Made by a program: the position numbers and the translations under genes
Source: Guillardia theta CCMP2712
Lineage: Eukaryota; Cryptophyceae; Pyrenomonadales; Geminigeraceae
NCBI RefSeq assembly: GCF_000315625.1
Contig: NW_005434555.1
Coordinates: 94,106 to 158,105, forward strand
Length of the DNA: 64,000 nt
Reading direction: 5' to 3'
Shown: positions 33,791 to 44,954 of the stretch, piece after piece
Position numbering within the stretch: position 1 is the first letter of the stretch
Layout: the number at the start of each line of letters is the position of its first letter
The notes under the pieces: generated by a model
The model's database searches: none
Told to the model about the DNA's origin: nothing
The model's input: the letters and a program-made list of their open reading frames with translations, nothing else

Positions 33791-34769
33791 ATGCTCGCGG
33801 TCCGAGCAGTGCGAGGAGGAGGGGGAGGAGAAGTACGGCGCTTCTGCTGCTCTTTCCCTGCTCTAAGAGATGTAAGAATGGTCGACTCAAGTCCTCTGGG
33901 CAGAGGCCTGTGCTCCTCGTCTCAGAGCCACGTCTTCACATGTAATGCTGTAGTTGCGCCTGTTTTGTCGGGTACATTTACTGACCCTGTTTGACCGCTG
34001 TAGCCACATGCCCGTACCGCATACTTGGCGTGAACAACACGGCGGAGCTATCTGAGATCAAGAGCGCATACCTCTCGCAGGTTCCAGCTCTTCTCTCTTC
34101 TCTCGTAACGATGCTCAGGGCCCTGTTGCAGGTGAGGAAAGTACATCCAGACATGAATCAAGATGACCCGCAGGCTTGCATGAAGTTCGCCAAGGTAAAC
34201 TTGCTATGAAATGGCCCAACAACTAGGAGCGATGCGATGAGAGCGCTCATGACGACACCGTAGGTCCACTCCGCGTACGAGCTTCTCAACAACCAAGAGA
34301 AAAGTGAGCTCGGACGGTTGTTGCCGCTCTCCGACGCCACTGATGCATGTCAGGGCTGAGATACGATCACGGACTCATCGACGTTCATGGTGATCCTCTT
34401 GCCTCCTCCTGAGCTCTCCTCCTCTGACGCGAGCAGGACGGGATGTGCCGCAGGCCTTGAACCCCGACAACGTCCAAGAGATGCTGTGGCGGCAGGTGCG
34501 GCCCTCCCTCCCATGAGCAGCGAACCGGTGACGAGAGAGCTCAGGTCATGTGGGAAGGACGAGGAAGCATCAAGGAGTTCGGTAGCTGCCATCCTGCTTG
34601 TTGATCGAGTGACGGAGGTTGGGCAGGGATGGTTCTGCTGTTCCTGACTGTCGTCGTGGGGATCGATGAATTGTCAAGGACGGACTTGCGCTCGGCTGTG
34701 AGCGCCAACGATGATAGCGAAGCGTCGGAGGTGGCAGGAATGTCGAGGAGCGAGCCAGAGTTTGTATAG
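33791..34769 (+). CDS. J-domain (DnaJ/HSP40-type) protein with C-terminal membrane segment
   Basis: Eight exons join in phase: 33791-33941, 34004-34080, 34132-34194, 34264-34303, 34354-34389, 34437-34495, 34545-34581 and 34627-34769 (201 residues). An Arg/Ser-rich, acid-poor leader of about 50 residues suggests a mitochondrial transit peptide. The J domain follows: YRILGV, EIKSAYLSQ, then the HPD tripeptide in RKVHPDMNQDD, FAKVHSAYELLNNQEKRLRYD. HPD is the residue set that stimulates Hsp70 ATPase. A short linker leads to one hydrophobic segment (MVLLFLTVVVGI) and an acidic Ser-rich tail. There is no Gly/Phe or zinc-finger region, so it is a type III J-protein, likely a membrane-attached Hsp70 partner in mitochondrion or ER. 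Confidence 0.8.
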
Positions 34770-36931
34770 TTCATGTAGTGTACACGCCTGTTCATAAATC
34801 TCCTTGCAATCAGGAGGAATGCCACCCCCCAGCCCCCTCCTCCCCCGCTCCCTTGTCTCCCATGGCTGCATATTCCTCCTCCCCCCTCTCTAGCTCTGCT
34901 GCTCCTTGCTCCGCTCCTCTCACAAGGAAGGGCCTCCCTTAGAAGGCCATAGAGGACCCGGACGAAGCGCAGCGTTAGCCCATCGCGTCCGCACAACGTG
35001 GAGGATGGGTGGGATCGCCTATCAGCCGATAAGTTTTCCCCCTTTCTTCCTCTCCATCACACGTCCTGCAGCCCCCAACCCCTCCCCCTCCTACTCACCT
35101 GCGATGCTTGCGGTCGCCAACGATCGCTGCTATCGATGTGCGACTGCGGTAAAAGGCGTTAACCTGAACAAGGACCCTGCGAGGGGGAGGGAAGAGAAAC
35201 CTTGATCTGCATGGGCAGACGACCGTACTCGAGCCAAAGGCACCTGATGTGCCAAGTCACGGCAAGCAGGGAGCAACACGGATCAACCTTCCGCTGACTT
35301 CCAGGGGCTGCTGACAAACTTTGCATATGACTGAATCTGTGAAAAGCGGATCCAGTGAGGGGGGTGGGGAGGAGACAGTGTGTCTTGAGGAGAAGGTTTA
35401 GAATGAGGAGAAAGACAAGGAAGCGGTCGTGGTAGTGGAGGGGAGGAGGATGCGAGAGTGGACGAAGAGGGATATGACGAGGACATGAACAGGGGGAAGC
35501 GGAGGAGTTGGTTTAGGAGGGGAGGTGGAGGAGGAAAAGCTCACCAGGATCGTTGACTGCGCACAGACAGCTGGCTTGAAAGTTAGCGATGTCTTCCAGC
35601 AAGGGGGATGAGCTCACTTAAAGTAGTCTTGCTCAGACATGGAGCTCTGCGAGCAGCGGAGGGAGCAGCCTCGGCATCGCCATTTCTCGTCTTCACTCTG
35701 CCTCACAAGCTCACACAGCAGCCACTGGAACAGCCTTACTAGTTGCCTGCCGCACGGTAGAGAGGGGAAGGTAGTGCGCGTCATCAGCTACACGCCTGCA
35801 GGCTCAACTTGACGAGCAGCAAGGGGCACCTCTCCTCCCTCACCTGCTGACGATCTGTGGGAGCATCCCTGGAGCTTTGAAAAGTTTGAGACAGCAGCAG
35901 ACCAAGGAGAGGAGAGACGAAGACAACAAAAGAGGTAACTACGAGGAGGAGGAGGAGGAGGAGGAGGAGGAGAAAGTACCTATCCTAATCACATGCTTGT
36001 CCGTAGGGACGATTATGTCAGGAAGATGTTTCTTGCTGTCATAGTACATCGCAGAGAAGAGAACATTGGCCTCCGTCTGTCAACCGCCTGTGAGAATCTC
36101 CCTCCCCATCTTCCACCCTCCCCCTCCTCATTCCTCAACCCCCCTCCAGCCTTTTTCCCTCCTAATCGTCTCCCTCTCCGTCCCCTCCTCCTCTTGATCC
36201 CTCTCCACTCCAGCCCCTCTCAGTCCTCCTCGCCCCTGTGTTCCTCCTCACCCTTGCTCCTCTTCCTCCAGCTCCTCCTCATCCCCTTACCTGCGGGTCC
36301 AGAGCTATCTCGAACTCGGTGGAGTGGCCGTCCGAGAACTCCCTCTTGTTCGTTACATGGAAACCTCCTTTTACCTGCAGCGAGATCAGAGCCCTGAGGC
36401 GGAATGGTTCAGTCCCACCTCGACCGTCTCCAGCGAAGGAGGGATCGGATACTGCCAAGTCGCTCAGTGCAGATGGGAGGAGGGGATAGAGAAGGGAGGA
36501 GGGCAGAGAGGGGGGAGATGGGTGGGAGCAGGGAGATCGGAGGAGGGAGAAAGGAGGAATCAGAGGGAGGAGGCAAATCAGGGTGAGGGAGGAAGGAGAA
36601 TGGAGAGGCAGCAGGGAGACGCGGGGAGGGAGAACGAGGACGGAGGGAGAACGAGGAAGACGGGAGAAGTGAGGGGGGAGACGGGGAGAGGAGGAGGAGG
36701 AAGAGGGAAGGAGGGAGGAGGGAGAGGAAGGATGATGAGCACCATGGGGACGGCGGAGCAGCACAAGAGGAGCTCAAAGTTATCCGTAAGCTCACTGATG
36801 TCCTTGCCCAACGGTCTCCACTCGCCTGATGGGTCAAACGTCAAACTTGCCTTGCTGGGAAAAGATACAAACTCACTGCTCGGGTTTCTCCTCCAGTGAA
36901 CAGACTGCACAGTGTCCTCGTTGCCGATCAT
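34770..36931 (-). CDS. Unrecognised multi-exon protein, beta-rich
   Basis: Coding stretches on the reverse strand: about 36931-36760 (FMIGNEDTVQSVHWRRN, ASLTFDPSGEWRPLGKD, then a hydrophobic LLLCCSAVPMVLI), 36440-36295 (LISLQVKGGFHVTNKREFSD then FEIALDPQ), 36085-35985 (ANVLFSAMYYDSKKHLPDII), about 35900-35850, 35770-35640 (LVRLFQWLLCELVRQSEDEK, Cys-rich), 35590-35545, 35340-35290, 35200-35100 and 35020-34800. The beta-strand-like middle part could be a sandwich domain of the adaptor-appendage kind, but this is a guess. The start may be ATG 36931 or 36997, just beyond the stop of the MINDY gene. The 3' end appears to abut or overlap the last exon of the convergent J-domain gene. Confidence 0.45.
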
Positions 36932-36953
36932 AAACTGAAGGGTCTGCAACGTG

Positions 36954-39709
36954 TCAACTCTCCTTCTCGCTCCTCTTCCACTCCTCGTCCTCCTCATCTA
37001 TCGCCCTCACCTTCACCATGTCGGAGGTGTCATGAGCACGCAGCAATCTTGGCCCAGCGTTGATCAGGTCCAGCCCGTTGGGTCCGCTCTTGGACGTCTG
37101 AATCAGCACAGAGCCGACCTTGACCTCGCGCTTGTCAAACAGCTCGCCTTGTCCCCAAGGTACCTGGTCACACATGCTCACTATCCAAGCTTCCTCCTCC
37201 TGTCCACTTCTCACATCGATCTCCTTCGGTACACCCTCTGGCGTAGAAGAGTGATCCAAGCTCCACTTTCTGAAGCACAGTCAACCACAACCCGCCTCAC
37301 TGCCAGGCTGTCGGCAGACACAAGTTACCTCCTCGAGTCCATATCGTCGATTGGGTTTCCATCCTGATCGAAGCTGAAAGACATGAAGAGCTTCGACAGC
37401 CTTGGGCCCTGCGGCAGACATTACGCGCTTCCATGCTGATAAAACTTGCGTACAGAAGGAGGAAGTCCATTGTAGTGCTCCAACACAAACTCTCCTGCCA
37501 TCCCTCCTGTTCTCCGTCGTCAATCTCTGACATCTCTTGACTTCTGCCAACACTCACCGCTAGGGACTCTCCTGTGTTTCCTTATCTTCACGCTGTCCTG
37601 GTCCTCCTTTTGGGAGGGCTCAGGCAAGCGCAGCAGCCCCTTGCTTCTCGCTATGAGCACGGTGTAGTGACTCCCACCATGAACGACCCAGATAGGAACC
37701 TGAGAGAAGCAGTGAGAACGAGCAGCAGCTTGCAATGGCATGCTCACCTTCGGGGTCTTGTAGTTCGTGCCCACGACGGAGTGATCCTTCCAGTTTGCCG
37801 GGGAACTGAGAGGCTTCGAGTTCTCGGTGTAGGTCAGGAAGCCGATCATACTCTTTGCCTTGGGCTCAAGATCAGGGGTGGCGTGTCCAATGAGCAGGAG
37901 GTTGACGAGACTCTGCTCGCAGAAGAACGCGTCCGATTCCAACACGATTAGCGAGTAGCCATTGGGGTGAGGGTGGCAGCTGCTCGACATAGGCAGCTTA
38001 CCCTTGTTCCCCGTCTCCTCCCACACTCTATGGAGCCCATGGGTCAAGACAGCTCCGTAGACCAGCAGCACGACTCCTCCAGGCTTCACAAACATGTCGA
38101 GTGAAGACCTCACCAGCTTCTCCAGCTGATCGTAGGTAGAACATTGAACCACCCGCAAACATCGCCAGTCCAGCAGATCCTTCAGCTGGTCCTCAACAAT
38201 GACGACCTTGCAACGGGAGCTCTTGTCGGGCCTTGCACGCCACAGGATGGACGAGATCGCAGTCACAAGGCTTCTCGTTGACACGTCATCCAGAACCTCC
38301 CTGTCCAGCTTGTCCCAGTCCATGCAGTCCACGTTCTCGTCTTCTTGCACGTCTGGCCACACGATACACTTGAGCAGCTCTGCCTGTACAGCTGCGAGAA
38401 CACCGCAAGGCCCACTGCGATGCTGTAGCAGGCCAAACTGAAACCGTCCCCCTCCCCCCATGACCTTGTCGGGGGTCACAAACTCCAGACCCTGCTGGCC
38501 CCAGCTTTCGTGTAAATTTTGCAAGAGCTGTGGATCTTCGAGGTTGAATCTGGGCCAGACAACAGAGCTGAGCATGACTGCTTCCGATTCTTTGAGGACG
38601 CTCTCTACGTTGCCGGTGATAGCTCGCTGCAGCAATGCCTTCTCTGGCAACCTCAGCTGAAACCTGTCGTGCCCCATCATCGAGACTTTGCTGTAGATCT
38701 CTGTCACTCCATCCTCGGTGATATCACAGTTGTTGTCAAGGTCAAGCTCCGTCAAAGTCATATTCTGCATCACTGCATCTACGATAGCTGACGCACCTGC
38801 GTCACTGATACTGTTGTTGGTGAGAAGTAGAGTAGTGAGGGTTGTGTTTGTCTTCAAGGATGAGCTGATCATAGTGGCTGCTTCGTCTGTCAAGCCTCCT
38901 CTAACACCATCCATTGAGCATCTCAAGTCAAGATGTTTGATCGTCTGATTCTGTTTCAATGGATTCAACATGGGGAATATGTCAGAGTCACTGAACTGCA
39001 GCTCGATCTTTGTATCTTTCAAATCTTCATAGATGCCCTCGGAATCATTTCGAACCAAGCTCTCTGCGATCGATTGGATCGAGATGCCTGCTTCTTCATC
39101 GAATTCTTGTGACTCAAGCTTCTCTGTGGCGATCTTGATCGCGTCCTTGGTGACTTTTCGAAGTGACATCGCTGTACGAACCCGCTGCACCCACGCGTCT
39201 CGATCCCATTCGGTCTCACACATGAGGTGGATCGTTCGCTGCGTCCATTTGGTGTTTGACACATCCACTTTCAACCCTGCTTGCCCATTCCCTGATGGCG
39301 CCGGATAGTCAGGAATATCAGGAGGCTCTGGGGACGTGGCCTCCTTGGTGGAGCCAGCTCCTCTGATCCGAGGCGGAGACAGCGTTCTATCAAGCAACCC
39401 GTTCCACATGCTCCTTGTCGACCTCGAGTTCGGAGAGTCAGAATGCCTCGGAGAATCAGGACCTAGCTTCGACAACTTGTTCAGCCCATCCATCACCTGG
39501 ATCTGGAACTCCGTGGGCTTTGCACCAGCAGACACGCTCATAATGCTGTCCATGTCGAATACTCGTCGAGATTCCGATTCTGGAGTGTGAGAGTACCTCA
39601 AACTTGTACCCTCCAGCACAAACCAGCGCTTCTGCCACTTCTTTCCCAGCATTCCCTCCGCTTGCTTGTTGAGCCAGCCTTCCCGTCCATTTCCATTCCA
39701 AGTGAACAT
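36954..39709 (-). CDS. PH-LRR-MINDY fusion: probable Lys48-type deubiquitinase
   Basis: Four exons, all in phase: 39709-37558, 37506-37454, 37408-37329 and 37269-36954 (866 residues). Residues about 5-180 form a PH domain (GREGWLNKQAEGMLGKKWQK, FVLEGTSLRYS, closing with a DRDAWVQRV helix) interrupted by a Ser/Pro insert. Residues about 250-345 are leucine-rich repeats of the RNI type (LTTLLLTNNSISDAGASAI, LTELDLDNN). Residues about 395-790 match MINDY-3/-4 deubiquitinases: SGPCGVLAAVQAELL with nucleophile Cys435, and WVVHGGSHYTVLI with the catalytic His at about 681. LEHYNGLPPSG and DQDGNPIDDMD follow. MINDY enzymes trim Lys48-linked polyubiquitin; the PH part should bind phosphoinositide membranes. 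The TGA is at 36954. Confidence 0.8.
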
Positions 39710-41683
39710 CCTCTGAATAGGAATGGCGAGCGCGAGGTAACTATTGCAGGCAGGGGGCTCTAAGGAATCACAGCATCATCGGCAGTGTTCAAAGAAGCAT
39801 CTGCATCCTGCCAAGTCAGACTAGCAAATACGACTATTCCTGCATCAGCCCCGAAGTTGGTAGAGCCGCAATCGCTCTAGCCCCAACTGCGAAAGAGCGT
39901 CAAGAACACACGAGGATGGAGCTAGTCGTGGTGAGAAAGGTGCTGGCGCTCGCCATTTGACCATGTGGCTCTACCTTAAGGCAAAGGGGCATGGAGACAT
40001 CTGAATTTATCATTCCCTGAACTTGAGGCTCTTACCGAGACCTCATTCGAACAGCGTGAAAACCTACAACCTTTCTCTGATACCAGCAAAGACAAGCGCA
40101 ACCGAGGGTATCTTCTCATCTAGTATGCTATTACAATGTCTGGAGGATCAATCCAACGAATCAAATTCCCTCCCTTTCTTTGCCCTCACACTAATTCATT
40201 TCAAATTTTGCCAGCGGCTTCTTCAGCTACAGATTCAAGTTACTCTTGTCTTTGACCGAGGAAGGGTCCATGTTACTTCAGCTGTAATCAAAGTTTCCAA
40301 ATGCAGCATCGTCAGCAAGAATTTTTCTCTAGGTATCACAGATATTCCATTCTCCTCAATGCCGAGCTCCAATTTTCATTCTCAAAGACCTTTCTCTCCT
40401 AATCCCCATCATTCGAATCCTCATCCTATGGATCTTCAATTTCTTCCCAATCCTATCCCTCGTTTGAGCCCCTACCAAAATCATCCCTCCTCCTACTACT
40501 ACTACCTCCCCCCCCCCTCCCTCCTTCCCTCCCTCCCTCCCTCCTCCCCCCTCTTGCTCTGCTCCCCTCCACTTTCCCGCATTCCTTTCCAGCAACCCCT
40601 ACCCCATTCTACTTTACCCGACCCCCTAATATGTCACACCTACCCCCTGTTTCTGCCTTACCCTACCCATTCTTGCTATACCTCCAACATCACAGTACAA
40701 ATTGTACTACCCCTACCTCCCTAGAATGGCCCCACCCTCCACCTCTGCTCCTAAACCCCCCTCACACAAACAACCAAATTCAAGCCCCCACCCCACCCCA
40801 CCCCACCCCACCCCACCTCTAAAGCTATTGGCAGAGACCCCTGCCACCCCCCAATTTCCACAGAAATACCCCTACCCTGCTACAACTCTTTACCCCTACA
40901 TTCGCCACCTGACGCCGCCCCATGCTCCTTCTCCAGTCCCCAAATTGCCCACTCCTGAGCTCCCCTCCTCCCCCCATCGCCCACTGACTCAGTCGGGCCC
41001 GGCCCGGACTCACACGGTGTCGGGTAGCCTAGTAGTACGGTCGCCGCAGGGCCCCCGGGCCGGGCTACCGTACAGGGAGGCTCCGCCGCCGCCCGGGGCT
41101 GCCGGGGGCCGGGCCCGGCGGGCCCCGGAGGCTCTACCGGGCCTAAACAATCGCGAGCCCGCCCCTGTCAGAGTGTAGCGAAGTACTAAGAGCAGGTAGG
41201 GGCTTGGCTCTTGGGATGATAAGAGTATTTATGCAGTAGAGTAGGCATAGAAAGTGGGCAAGAATGGAAGCCAGAATGAGAAGACTCTCAGAACGAGAGA
41301 GTAAGAGAGGAGGAGGAGAGGGGAAAAGAGAGAGAGAGAGGGAGCTAGAGGTGCCATATATTTGGGGTAATGCCTACCCCAAGGATGCTTCCTCTGCCAG
41401 CCGGGTCATGCCATCTGATCAGTGCGAATAGTCGTAATGGAGAACCGTTCCAGTACAGACGGTTACAAATTCTCAGTTTGGGCCCGGCAAGTCTGGGCTC
41501 TGATATATGATCCATGTGATCCGTCAATGACAGCGAGTCCGCCGGACTGGCATGCGGCATCGCTTCTTGCGTCAGTACACGGTGAACGAAAGGGCTAGAT
41601 ATAACGCGTCGGATTCATAATGTACACTAACTCTACTCCACCATCTCCTCTGAATCCTCCGACCACCATCATGTTCCTCGCCC
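39710..41683. other. Intergenic region with TACCCC tracts and a GC-rich island
   Basis: 39710-40440 is ordinary and without a gene. 40480-40990 is C-rich with many CTACCCC, CCCTACC and CACCCC words. 40990-41165 is a GC-rich island (GGGCCCGG, GCCGGGGG). 41290-41345 is purine-rich. 41355-41390 contains a short palindrome-like TTGGGGTAATGCCTACCCCAA. Confidence 0.6.
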
Positions 41684-44600
41684 TCACATGGGCCCTGCAG
41701 CATCCGTCCCCACCCAAGTGTGGCTCTTTCGGATCCAGTCGATGAGCTCGAGCTCGGACACGAAGGGCCTGAGCTCGATCGAGTCTTTCCTCGACCCTTT
41801 CTTGCTCCTTGCCGACGAGGCAGCGATCTGGAAGTGGTCTTGAACCGCGTCCTCCCCCCCGTTCTCCTCCCGCGTCTCTCTGGGCGGTAGCTCCTGACCC
41901 GCCTGTACATGCTCACTAGCTCCCTCCTTGGCGGCGTCAGCTCCATTGACGAGGAGGAAGAGCTGCTTCCTGAGAACCTCGTTCTGCCGCTCTAGATGCT
42001 TGCAGTAGTCCTGCCAGGGTTCAGCTGGATAGACCAGTGGGGCACAGTACCTGGAGGGAGGAGAGCTGGCCTTTCAAAATGGACTCCCTGTCTCCGTTGC
42101 TGGTATCAGGAGGTTCCGATTCCACGTCGGAGCCCGAGGAGTAAGCTAGCACAAGGAGCACGTGAGGATGAACACGGCAGGGAGAGCAGGATGAATGAGC
42201 GTGTCGTGGAGGGTGAGGGGAGGCGAAGGTCTCGGGGGAGGGGGAGGAAGACATCGGTAAGGCATGCTCCTCACCTTCCCTTGCAAAGGTCTTGGCGTTC
42301 ATGCGGGAGGGAGACATCATGGTAGGGTAGATGTTTGATTCAGAGTTGCTCCTCCTCGGCAACGAGCTCGTCACCTTCGCCGCGCCGTTCTCTTCCACCT
42401 GCGTACATCTCTGAAACAGCACGTATAGCTTCCAGCTCTCGAAGGACTTGGCTGTGCTCTGATGCCTCCAGTGCTCCACCACTCGATTGAGGACATTCCA
42501 CGCGTTGGATATTCGCCTGCTCTCCTCAATCCATGCCATGAACGCGGCCGAGAGGAGGCGAGAGTTCCAACGTTGCACAGCGTGTTGGACTGCCTTAGTT
42601 TGGAACTTGAAGAGCTCAGAGTGCTCAACCCAGCACTGCCATGCCTTCGCCTGTGACATGAATCGCAGCTTGTTGATCACCTTCCTGCTCACCCGCGCCA
42701 GCCTGTTGCTCTCCGCGTCACCCTCCCCGCTCGAGCAGCCGATCCGGAAGTGAAAGTCCAACGTGATCTGCTTCGCGTACGTCTTACCACACTTAGGGCA
42801 TCCGAAGCGCCGACGGAGCTCGCTCTCATGATGAGGGGACTCCGATGGAGCTTCTGTCAAGGAAGGTTGCCAAAGGTTCGGCATGCGGGAGTGCATGGCG
42901 GACGAGACCATGGCCTTGAAGTTGACGCTCTTCCTGCAATCCATCGAGACCTCTGCTCCGCTGTCGTCGATGCTCTTAAAGCTGTTGCTTGGCGATCGCG
43001 CATGAAGGACTGGCATGCTACCTCGAAAGAATTCTGAGTTAAGCCAAGGCTTCTTCGGCTGTCTCGAGGCCGTCTCAGGGAACGCCCCGTCCTCCCGCAC
43101 GCAGTACGTGTGAACGGCCTCGTTGATCTCTTGCAAGAGCTCGGAGGCATACGTGGTGGCGGCCCCATGTGTAGAGGAGATGATGTCCTCGAGCTGCTTC
43201 TTCAGTCTCAGGTCATGCATCTTCCTGTGACAGTACTTGCTCGCGCTCAACTTGATCAAGATGTCACAGCAGAGCTTGAGCTCGCTCACTCCATCCGACC
43301 CGCTCATGCCCTGCATCTCCTCGTGCTTTTTCCACTTGGAGACATACTCCACCAGCTCCCCAACGAAGTTGCAGTCGATCCCGACGATGTCCAGGTCAGC
43401 GAACGTCATCATATTCTTGAGCGCAAACAAGACGTCAACCACGGGGAAGCGGTATCCTTCAAAGTCCTGCCCCTCCCACGATGCTCTGAAGATTTTGACA
43501 ACGATCTCCAAATTCTTCTTGTTCAGCCAAATCTGCACCTCCTTGGCTTGTATGTTAGCGAGACACATGAGCGCAAGGCCGATGCAAGTGCTGGAAGCTT
43601 CAGTGGTGTTCTTGTGCGCAAACAGCACGTTGACCAGGGCAGGAGGAACTCCGCTGGACCTGAATCCCTCCGATGCCGACGAGAAGCGCGAGATGCAGAA
43701 GAGCAGTGCGATGGTCTTTCGAACAAGTTTCGTGTCGTGTGTGGACACGATGAGTGACGTGATCTTCGATAGCAGGACGCTGTTCCCGAGAATCTCCGAG
43801 ACTGCAATCTCCTCCCCGACTAGCACGATGTTTCTCAACAAGAGAAGAATACACATGGAAAGTCTGTGTGACTCTGGGCTGATTAGCTGGCCGCAAGAGA
43901 ACAAGAAGTCAGGAAACTCTAAGATCTCCTGAGTGATGTCCTTCCCGCCCACAGCAAGCAGAGAAAGCAGGAGAGATGCAATTGCCTGACATTCTTCTTT
44001 CCTGGTCTTCATGACGTTGATCAACCCCGCCAGGAACAACGGCGTCTGAGCGAGCTGCCGAGCAAGATTGTCGTTGGAATCTATAGGAAAGCACCACAGC
44101 ATGTTGCCAAGGCTTCCATGAAGTGCGTACACAGCTCCATCTCCACATCCAACAAAGACCTGATTCTCCCAGGAGAAGATCTGCATTACATGAGATTCCA
44201 CCTCTGACTTGTAAAAGCAAAGCGAACTCTCGTCTCCGCTGTGGAGCGAGAAGTTGAAAACATACGATGAGTCGACCAAGCAGAGCTGCATGAAAGACTG
44301 GAGGATCGACCGCACCATGAGATCATCCAACCCCTCCGTGTGTGAATTTCTGCGCCGAAACATATGGTTCTTCACGCTTTCCTTGGTTATGCTCGCAGCA
44401 AACGCTTCGAGGGACCTGCACTCCGCGGGAACCTCGTGAGAGGTCCTAGTGCTGGAGAAGGAAGACTCCATGTCCAGCTGCTTCCCCTTCACATCTACCT
44501 GCCCGATCTGCTTGGCATACATCAGCCTCATATTGTGTACTTGCCGGACCTTTTCTATCTCGTGTATGCCTTTGATTCTTCTCATCGCGTTCTCCAGGCA

Positions 44601-44954
44601 CTCATCCATGACTTGCACATTCTCCTTGGACAGCCTCAGGCAGCTATCTCCCACCTCCTCTGTGAATTTGTCGACTTCTTCCTCCAGGTGCGAGATCTCA
44701 GTCTCGATCCTGAAGAGCTCTTCGAGGTTGGCAATGTTGGGGTCTTCGTGGAAACTTTTTCTCTTAGGGAGTCTGTACGGGAGCGCAGGATCAGGATGAA
44801 CTGCAACATAGGGGGCTCTCTCTGTCCCCGCCCCTTTCTCTTCATTCTGAGCAGAGCTCTTCCTTGAACTCTTGTTCTGATCGCGCGTTCGGCGCCCATG
44901 ACCGCTGTCAGTTCTCACTACATAGACATCTGGAAAACTATATAGCAGGCTCAT
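41684..44954 (-). CDS. Helical-repeat (armadillo-like) protein with C2HC finger and coiled coil
   Basis: The first exon runs from ATG 44954 to about 42240. It has an N-terminal coiled-coil (IETEISHLEEEVDKFTEEV), then alpha-solenoid repeats (about residues 300-600: LLLSLLAVGG, LLLLRNIVLVGEE, TIALLFCISRF, CIGLALMCLANIQ) of armadillo type, a zinc-finger-like FGCPKCGKTYAKQITLDFHF with a late Cys, and Trp-rich helices (AWQCWVEH, RWNSRLLSAAFMAWIEE, VVEHWRHQS, SFESWKLYV) like SFI1/centrin-binding repeats. After an intron ending near 42023 a last exon begins DYCKHLERQNEVLRKQLFLL and ends WIRKSHTWVGTDAAGPM with TGA at 41684. The Trp repeats hint at a basal-body or centrosomal role; this is inference. 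Splicing between 42240 and 42050 is uncertain. Confidence 0.65.
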
